38,149 nucleotides of DNA, taken from positions 1-38,149 of the forward strand of contig PAAD01000029.1 of the NCBI GenBank assembly GCA_002698745.1. Direction: 5' to 3'. The position numbers and the translations under genes were made by a program. The notes beneath the pieces are model-generated. The model had not been told where the DNA came from, did no database searches, and saw only the letters and a list, made by a program, of their open reading frames with translations. Origin of the DNA: Flavobacteriaceae bacterium. GTDB lineage: Bacteria > Bacteroidota > Bacteroidia > Flavobacteriales > Flavobacteriaceae. Of the stretch, positions 33,195-38,149 are shown piece by piece (positions within the stretch are counted from its first letter, which is position 1; the number at the start of each line of letters is the position of its first letter).

Positions 33195-34175
33195 TTATAC
33201 CAAATAAAAGAATGTGAATACAAATACCCAAACGAGGTCTACAAAGTGCCAATATAAGCCTACTTTTTCAACCATTTCATAATGCCCTCTTCGTTCATAG
33301 GTTCCCATCAATACGTTAAAGAAAATAATGCAGTTGATCACCACACCTGAAAATACGTGAAAACCGTGGAATCCTGTTATAAAGAAAAAGAAATCTGCAA
33401 ATAGACGATTTCCATATTCGTTTCGAACAAGATTAGCCCCTTCAACAACATACATAGCTTGTAGAATTTTTAACTCCGATGACTCGCGATCTAAAACAAT
33501 TTTATGCCCTGTTACAGCATCAATCATTTCTGTTTTGATCAACAAGTCTGGATTGGCTAAAAAGCCCTCTTGAACTTCTGCAACGCTATAAGTTGGCAGT
33601 GCAGATTCACTGACAAACCAAAGGCCCTCATCTCCAGTGTGCTGAGAACGGTCGGTTGGCAGCGTGCTGGCAAATGATTCCAGAGTAACGCGTTCTCCAG
33701 AGTCATTATTTACAAACTGTAATATTTGACCACCTCTTGTTTCGACAGCACCATACTCGCCATGAATAAAGTTTTTCCACTCCCATGCTTGAGAGCCAAC
33801 AAAAATAGCACCACCAATGATAGTCAGCAACATGTATATGGCAACCTTGGTTTTCTCCATTTTATGCCCGGCATCTACAGCCAGTACCATTGTTACGGAA
33901 GAAAAGATGAGGATAAAGGTCATCAATGCCACATAATACATTGGTGCATCTATACCGTGTAAAAATGGAAAGTGATAAAACACCTCATCAGCAATGGGCC
34001 ATGAGTCAATATTTTTGAAACGAGAAAAGCCATAAGCAACTAAAAATCCTGAAAACGTGAGCGCATCGGAAACAATGAAAAACCACATCATCATCTTTCC
34101 ATATGATGCGTTTAGGGGTTTATTGCCGCCGCTCCAAACAGTTTCGTTTTCTACAATGTCTGTTGTTGCTCTCAT
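33195..34175 (-). CDS. Cytochrome c oxidase subunit III with hydrophilic insertion
   Basis: Heme-copper oxidase subunit III-family protein of 326 residues. The membrane core is recognisable: KMMMWFFIVSDALTFSGFLVAYGF, MYYVALMTFILIFSSVTMVLAV and the C-terminal FFFFITGFHGFHVFSGV with its HxxH-like face. Between helices, residues about 141-258 form a polar region of roughly 115 residues that ordinary subunit III lacks. It follows the shorter subunit III gene by 44 bases; both belong to the oxidase operon. This arrangement is known in related Bacteroidota. Confidence 0.9.
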   Translation of the reverse strand: MRATTDIVENETVWSGGNKPLNASYGKMMMWFFIVSDALTFSGFLVAYGFSRFKNIDSWPIADEVFYHFPFLHGIDAPMYYVALMTFILIFSSVTMVLAVDAGHKMEKTKVAIYMLLTIIGGAIFVGSQAWEWKNFIHGEYGAVETRGGQILQFVNNDSGERVTLESFASTLPTDRSQHTGDEGLWFVSESALPTYSVAEVQEGFLANPDLLIKTEMIDAVTGHKIVLDRESSELKILQAMYVVEGANLVRNEYGNRLFADFFFFITGFHGFHVFSGVVINCIIFFNVLMGTYERRGHYEMVEKVGLYWHFVDLVWVFVFTFFYLV

Positions 34176-34219
34176 TGGTTATTGCTGGTTAAATTAATTA
34201 CAAAATTACGCATTAAAGT

Positions 34220-34795
34220 TTATCTTAAAAAGTATAAGAATACAAATAAATAGAGCCATAAAAACCCTAAGAAATGCCAAAAGGTATGTGCAAGTACGAA
34301 ACCGAGTGGGGCATCTAAATAAATACCTTTGAGATGACGAAGTAGTACAATGATTAAAACGACAATTCCTCCGATAAGGTGGGCAAAGTGCGTTAAAACC
34401 AATACGTATAAAAATGAGGTGGTTACCGTACTCTCCGAACCTGTAAAATAGTACCCATCTGCTACCACGTTACTAAATCCAATCCATTGGCTGATAGAAA
34501 AAATAACGGCTAGTAAAAGCGTAAAAATAGTGTAACGCGTGACCGCATTCGAATTACCAGCTTTAAGCTTTTTAAACGCCATCCAGAAGGTGATTGCGCT
34601 TATTAAAATCACCAATGTGCTGAAATGAAAGGCACCAGGAAGTGTAAAATTGTCTAGCCAATCTGGGCGTGACTTACTCACTACATAGGCACTGGTGAGG
34701 CCGGCAAACATCATCGTTATGCTGATCATGGCAAACCACAGCATCATTTTTTTTGCTTTAGAAAGGGGGGTTGTTAAAGAAGGATGAAAACTCAT
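34220..34795 (-). CDS. Cytochrome c oxidase subunit III (short form)
   Basis: 191 residues with five membrane helices (KKMMLWFAMISITMMFAGLT, then about 45-68, 80-105, 125-150 and 165-190), the layout of prokaryotic five-helix subunit III. Conserved His residues lie in LTHFAHLIGGIVVL and AHTFWHFLGFLWLYL. Its start is one base from the ctaB stop. Subunits I and II are not in this window and must be encoded elsewhere. Confidence 0.9.
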   Translation of the reverse strand: MSFHPSLTTPLSKAKKMMLWFAMISITMMFAGLTSAYVVSKSRPDWLDNFTLPGAFHFSTLVILISAITFWMAFKKLKAGNSNAVTRYTIFTLLLAVIFSISQWIGFSNVVADGYYFTGSESTVTTSFLYVLVLTHFAHLIGGIVVLIIVLLRHLKGIYLDAPLGFVLAHTFWHFLGFLWLYLFVFLYFLR

Positions 34796-35689
34796 TTATA
34801 TAAATTTATCTATTACGTAAATCCATTGTATCGAAATAATATATATTATGCTCACAATCATTAATTTTTTTGCGTTTAGTTCAGATTGATTTTTATACAA
34901 TAAGATACAATGCCACAAAAATATCAAGCCAATTATACCTACTAATATGGCAGCTGGAATTGTAAGGGTCAATGTGCCGCTCAATCCCAATACTGGCGAA
35001 GCCGATATCACTAAAGTCCAAAGCGTGTATAAAATAATTTGAAATGCAGTAGCGCGATCGCGCTTTCTTGTTGGCAACATATTAATACCCGCACGCTGAT
35101 AGTCTTCATGCATCAGCCAACCAATAGCCCAAAAGTGTGGAAACTGCCAGAAGAATTGAATCATAAATAAGAAAGCCGATTCAATACCAAGACTTCCTGT
35201 AACTGAAATCCAACCCAACATAAAAGGAATTGCGCCGGGGATTGCTCCCACAAATACAGAAAATGGTGTAATGGTCTTGAGCGGTGTATATGCACAGCAA
35301 TAAAGGAAAGCCGAAATAGCTCCGAACATGGCTGTCTTTGGGTTAAAGCCGTAAAGAATTACCAAGCCAATAATCATTAAAGTAGTGGAAATTGCAAATG
35401 CGGTTTGTATTGACATTCGCCCCATGGGAATGGGGCGGTTTTGAGTACGCTTCATTTTGGCGTCAATGTCTTTTTCAATAATTTGGTTAAATGCATTGGA
35501 AGCACCTGCTAAGCTGTATCCTCCCAAAGATAGTAAAAGCATATGCCAAGCTGATGGCGCTGTAACCGCAAGTAAGTAACCCGCTATTGAAGAAAAAACA
35601 ACTGTAATCGAAAGTCTCGATTTGGTGAGTAACAAGAAGTCGTTCATAAAAAGAGACAAAGTCGGAAGTTTTTGGGTGTTAGCTAACAT
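34796..35689 (-). CDS. ctaB: Protoheme IX farnesyltransferase (heme O synthase)
   Basis: Integral membrane prenyltransferase that converts heme B to heme O, the precursor for heme-copper oxidases. It has 297 residues, or 283 if the second Met (MNDFLLLTKSRLS) is the start; the promoter position allows either. About nine helices. The prenyl-diphosphate/Mg motif is NAFNQIIEKDIDAKMKRT, with further segments HFWAIGWLMHEDYQ and AGINMLPTRKRDR typical of the family. It is the first gene of the operon ctaB, two subunit III genes, subunit IV, Trx-like, SCO, DUF420 and the CxxC protein. Confidence 0.95.
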   Translation of the reverse strand: MLANTQKLPTLSLFMNDFLLLTKSRLSITVVFSSIAGYLLAVTAPSAWHMLLLSLGGYSLAGASNAFNQIIEKDIDAKMKRTQNRPIPMGRMSIQTAFAISTTLMIIGLVILYGFNPKTAMFGAISAFLYCCAYTPLKTITPFSVFVGAIPGAIPFMLGWISVTGSLGIESAFLFMIQFFWQFPHFWAIGWLMHEDYQRAGINMLPTRKRDRATAFQIILYTLWTLVISASPVLGLSGTLTLTIPAAILVGIIGLIFLWHCILLYKNQSELNAKKLMIVSIIYIISIQWIYVIDKFI

Positions 35690-35711
35690 ATAATGTATGC
35701 AAATGCGTCAG

Positions 35712-35742
35712 CAAAGATACTGTAGAAAAGAGGGTTACGCAA
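35712..35742 (-). promoter_or_regulatory. Bacteroidota-type promoter of the ctaB oxidase operon
   Basis: On the minus strand TTG (35740-35742) is followed after exactly 20 bases by TATCTTTG (35712-35719), matching -33 TTG and -7 TAnnTTTG. The expected start is near 35705, giving a leader of about 16 bases to the ATG at 35689. Confidence 0.75.
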
Positions 35743-35756
35743 CGCATCATGCGTAA
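35735..35756. promoter_or_regulatory. Operator-like palindrome over the ctaB -33 element
   Basis: Two nested inverted repeats: TTACGCA/TGCGTAA with an 8-base spacer (35735-35756), and inside it ACGCAT-C-ATGCGT (35742-35754). They cover the -33 TTG of the ctaB promoter, a place where a regulator could block or recruit polymerase. No regulator gene is in the window; the binding protein is unknown. Confidence 0.5.
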
Positions 35757-35837
35757 AAGAAGACTCTTATTTTTTTACTGTAGCCAAAATTTAGAATTAA
35801 GAAATGCGAAAAAAACTCTGCTAATTTAGGATTATTG

Positions 35838-36539
35838 TTATTGTAACCTAAACGTAATGGGGATGCTAAAGGGAACCCGAACAGGTCTTCCACGTTGTTT
35901 TCCAGGTGTCATGGTAGGAAGCTTGCCGATAATACGATTGGCCTCTTTTTCCAAATTCTTGTCAGGGCCACGAGTTCGGATTCCTGTGATAGTACCATCT
36001 TTATCAATAATAAATTGTACATATACTCGCCCTTGAATTCCCATTTCCTGGGCAATCTCAGGATAACGGAAATTTTTGGAAATATGGCGTTGTATCTTTT
36101 CTTGAAAACATTTTCTACGTTCTGATTTTTTAACCCGTTCACAACCAGGAAATAAAGGAACATCTTCAATAATGGCAAAGGGTACATCAACGTCCAAATC
36201 CTCTTCCATCACTTCAACTTCCTCAATAATTTCATCTTGGGTAGTTTCTGTAGATTCAATAACCGTTTCTTCTATTTCTTCCTCATCTTCAACTACCTCA
36301 ATGATTTCAGGGGCTGGGGGTGGGGGTGGGGGTGGGGGTGTTTTGATTTGCTCAGTAAGTGGAATAAGTTCATCATCGTCATCATCCACATTAAGTGCTT
36401 CATAACCATACATAGATTTGTCGTAGGTTTTCCATTCGATTGCTTGCCAAGAAATAAAGAGTACTAAGCAAAGACCAATAGCAAAATATAAACTACCATT
36501 TTTTCTTAAATCAGCTTTAGGATTTTTTTTCGGTTGCAT
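35838..36539 (-). CDS. tonB: TonB-family energy transducer
   Basis: Links the ExbB/ExbD motor to outer-membrane receptors. It has 233 residues: a cytoplasmic basic start (MQPKKNPKADLRKNG), one membrane helix (about 15-35), a periplasmic Asp run, a Pro-rich rod (eight Pro in a row), a long Glu-rich segment (about 80-115), and a C-terminal TonB domain (about 145-233; MGIQGRVYVQFIIDKDGTI, VPFSIPITFRL). The Pro rod is encoded by a GGGGGT-type repeat. It is 75 bases downstream of gcvH. It may work with the ExbB/ExbD genes at 20417-22791, which lie apart from it. Confidence 0.93.
   Translation of the reverse strand: MQPKKNPKADLRKNGSLYFAIGLCLVLFISWQAIEWKTYDKSMYGYEALNVDDDDDELIPLTEQIKTPPPPPPPPAPEIIEVVEDEEEIEETVIESTETTQDEIIEEVEVMEEDLDVDVPFAIIEDVPLFPGCERVKKSERRKCFQEKIQRHISKNFRYPEIAQEMGIQGRVYVQFIIDKDGTITGIRTRGPDKNLEKEANRIIGKLPTMTPGKQRGRPVRVPFSIPITFRLQ
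36310..36340. repeat. GGGGGT hexanucleotide repeat within tonB
   Basis: On the plus strand four tandem GGGGGT units (36316-36339) follow GGGGCT, encoding Pro-Pro pairs of TonB on the minus strand. Five G-tracts of four to five bases with one- or two-base loops make a strong G-quadruplex motif in the template strand. Loss or gain of a unit would keep the frame. Confidence 0.9.
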
Positions 36540-36614
36540 TTGAGATGATTATTAAGAAGCTAAAGTAATAATTTAAAATAATTATGCTAAATAAAATTTA
36601 AAGACTGCTGAAAA

Positions 36615-36992
36615 TTAAGATATCACTGCTTGGTATCCCTCGTGTGTGAGTAAGGCCTCAATTTGAGACAAGTCACTGATTTTCATTTTTATGATCCACC
36701 CTTGGTCATAAGGGTCGTCGTTAACAAGTTCTGGTGAATCTTCTAGCTCTTCATTAAAGACTTTGATTTCCCCAGAAAGAGGTAAAAACAAATCAGACAC
36801 TGTTTTAACTGCTTCAACCGTTCCAAAAACTGCTTCTTTATCTAGCGATTCACCAACAGTCTCAACCTCAATGTAAACAATATCGCCTAACTCCCCTTGA
36901 GCAAAATCGGTAATGCCAACAGTTGCTTCATCACCCTCAATACGAACCCACTCATGGTCTTGGGTGTATTTTAAATCCTGTGGAATATTCAT
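36615..36992 (-). CDS. gcvH: Glycine cleavage system H protein
   Basis: Lipoyl-carrier protein that shuttles the aminomethyl group among the P, T and L proteins in glycine breakdown. It has 125 residues, normal length. The lipoylated Lys lies in [13 protein letters not shown] (about residue 62), and the start [15 protein letters not shown] and the stretch [17 protein letters not shown] are characteristic. It lies 33 bases after sprA, an association also seen in other Flavobacteriia. Confidence 0.96.
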   Translation of the reverse strand: MNIPQDLKYTQDHEWVRIEGDEATVGITDFAQGELGDIVYIEVETVGESLDKEAVFGTVEAVKTVSDLFLPLSGEIKVFNEELEDSPELVNDDPYDQGWIIKMKISDLSQIEALLTHEGYQAVIS

Positions 36993-37025
36993 GTTTCAAT
37001 TTTGTTTAAATGTAATGTAAACGCT

Positions 37026-38149
37026 CTAATTTCCAAAATTGTATCGCAGTGTTATTCCAGCACGAATATTGGTTTGCGGGAAAGCTGTGGAAATGGCAAA
37101 TTTAGAAAAGGCGTGATCGTAGAAAAATAAGGCATTGAAGTTACGAGAAAGACCATAATCTGCAGACATCTTAAAGGACCACAAGCGTTGCCCAGCGGTA
37201 ACTTGATCACTTAAAAGATCTAAATTTCGAATAAGTGTAATATTGTCCCGAACAGATAAATCTGCTTTGATATTTATATCCCCTTTAAGTTTAGTTGATT
37301 TGCCGCCAATATTGGTTTTAAATTTTACATTCTTTAAGCGGAAGCCCATACCAACAATCCATTCGTCCCCTGATGTTTCTGTTAGTAAGTTGTTGTCAAG
37401 AGATAAAGACAAAGCGCGGTCTTTACGTACTTCGGCAGAAACTTGAAGGCTATTTTTAAGTTCAAAATCAATCTTAAATAAGGGGTTAAATTGCTCAACC
37501 AAATTTACATTAGTGTACAGAATTTTGTTCATAAAATTCCCCGATTGATCGGTTCCGTTCAGTTGATAATCAAGGTTAGTGGTAAAGGCATTGAGCGTAT
37601 GGCTGGCGCGATAACCGTGTGAGATTGCAAATCGGTTAAATCGTTTTTTAAATGATTTCAAGCGCATAAATCCGGTATACTGCATGTTCCAATTGGGCAG
37701 TGGGAAGCTGCGTTTTGCATCCATACTAATCGAATTGGGGTCTTCTCCAGTGTAGGCAGCCAAAAATGCAGGAATAAGCACTGCTTGATTGGTTTTTCCA
37801 TAGCCTGTTGGGAAGCCGTCTGCATCAACATTTCCAGCTGGAATACCTCTTGCAGCACCCAATCGTTCTGCAATAACCAATCGGTTTGTTTTGAGATCTT
37901 TAAAGGCTGTTGATCCCAGTCCATCTCCACTAAATGACGTGCGCAACATGATGGTTGAGATTTCAAAATTACCAAACAAGCGTGGCGACAATGCGTTATA
38001 AACCCCATTCACAACACTAAAGTTTTCAGAATTGTTTTCTGAGTAACTGCGATTGCCTGTCAGGTCCAGTTGTAATCCTTGTAACAATCCAATCTCAGCG
38101 TTGTAGGAGATTTCGTTGTTGTGTACGGTCGTATAGGCTTGATTAAAAT
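37026..38149 (-). CDS. sprA: SprA/Sov, type IX secretion outer-membrane translocon, C-terminal part
   Basis: The frame stays open from 37026 to the right edge of the window, so this is the last 374 or so residues of a protein that normally exceeds 2000. SprA forms the very large outer-membrane barrel of the type IX secretion system and is needed for gliding. Seen: barrel-strand patterns (LQLDLTGNRSYSENNSENFS, MLRTSFSGDGLGS) and a C-terminal strand, AGITLRYNFGN. The identification uses the C-terminal sequence and the sprA-gcvH neighbourhood. The 5' end lies outside the window; an apparent start at 38087 is an internal TTG. Confidence 0.88.
   Translation of the reverse strand, partial: FNQAYTTVHNNEISYNAEIGLLQGLQLDLTGNRSYSENNSENFSVVNGVYNALSPRLFGNFEISTIMLRTSFSGDGLGSTAFKDLKTNRLVIAERLGAARGIPAGNVDADGFPTGYGKTNQAVLIPAFLAAYTGEDPNSISMDAKRSFPLPNWNMQYTGFMRLKSFKKRFNRFAISHGYRASHTLNAFTTNLDYQLNGTDQSGNFMNKILYTNVNLVEQFNPLFKIDFELKNSLQVSAEVRKDRALSLSLDNNLLTETSGDEWIVGMGFRLKNVKFKTNIGGKSTKLKGDINIKADLSVRDNITLIRNLDLLSDQVTAGQRLWSFKMSADYGLSRNFNALFFYDHAFSKFAISTAFPQTNIRAGITLRYNFGN

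Overview
The window reads as ordinary chromosome of a marine-type member of the Bacteroidota, most likely family Flavobacteriaceae. The evidence is the gliding and type IX secretion genes (gldD, gldE and the 3' end of sprA), the mutY-ssb-gldE-gldD order, a split atpD-atpC pair, several TonB-dependent receptors, a long-tailed ribosomal protein L21, and promoter boxes of the Bacteroidota type (TTG-N20-TAnnTTTG). I see no insertion sequence, prophage, CRISPR array or integration site. No intergenic stretch exceeds 300 bases; the longest are about 150 bases (1864-2011, 35690-35837, 16600-16742) and hold promoters and terminators.

Layout. Bases 1-1058: the 3' part of ahcY and a terminator. 1069-1928: rplU-rpmA (minus) with a near-consensus promoter. 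2012-5390: a pair of exported M16 peptidase-family proteins, one catalytic and one not. 5449-6785: an EamA transporter and a heavy-metal-domain lipoprotein. 6885-10238: the minus-strand run mutY, ssb, gldE, gldD. 10352-12961: HU protein, a 29-residue basic AURKAIP1/COX24-type protein, rng with a structured leader, and recX. 12958-16599: atpD, atpC and a BtuB-like TonB receptor. 16743-22791: a large TonB receptor, an outer-membrane barrel protein and an ExbB/4-TM/ExbD/ExbD energising module. 22867-24933: tRNA-Ser(GGA), tatD, a retropepsin-like protease and tsaB. 24951-30701: an export system made of a TolC-like protein, an adaptor, two permeases and an ATPase. 30770-35689: a cytochrome oxidase and assembly operon (ctaB, two subunit III genes, subunit IV, a cysteine-less thioredoxin-like protein, SCO, DUF420 and a small CxxC membrane protein). 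35838-38149: tonB, gcvH and the C-terminal end of sprA.

How the genes fit together. Two themes dominate. The first is the cell envelope: TonB, ExbB and ExbD energise outer-membrane receptors, two of which are encoded here, while GldD, GldE and SprA belong to gliding and type IX secretion. The second is respiration and energy: heme O synthesis, oxidase subunits and copper/thiol assembly factors, and the F1 beta and epsilon subunits. Most genes are recognisable core genes. The less-explained items are the small CxxC protein and the cysteine-less thioredoxin-like protein of the oxidase operon, the CGFC insertion in one ExbD, the 4-TM protein between ExbB and ExbD, the rng leader hairpins with a zinc-link-less RNase G, the 29-residue basic protein, the palindrome over the ctaB promoter, and a G-rich hexanucleotide repeat in tonB. 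I did not find a clearly new defence or mobile system.
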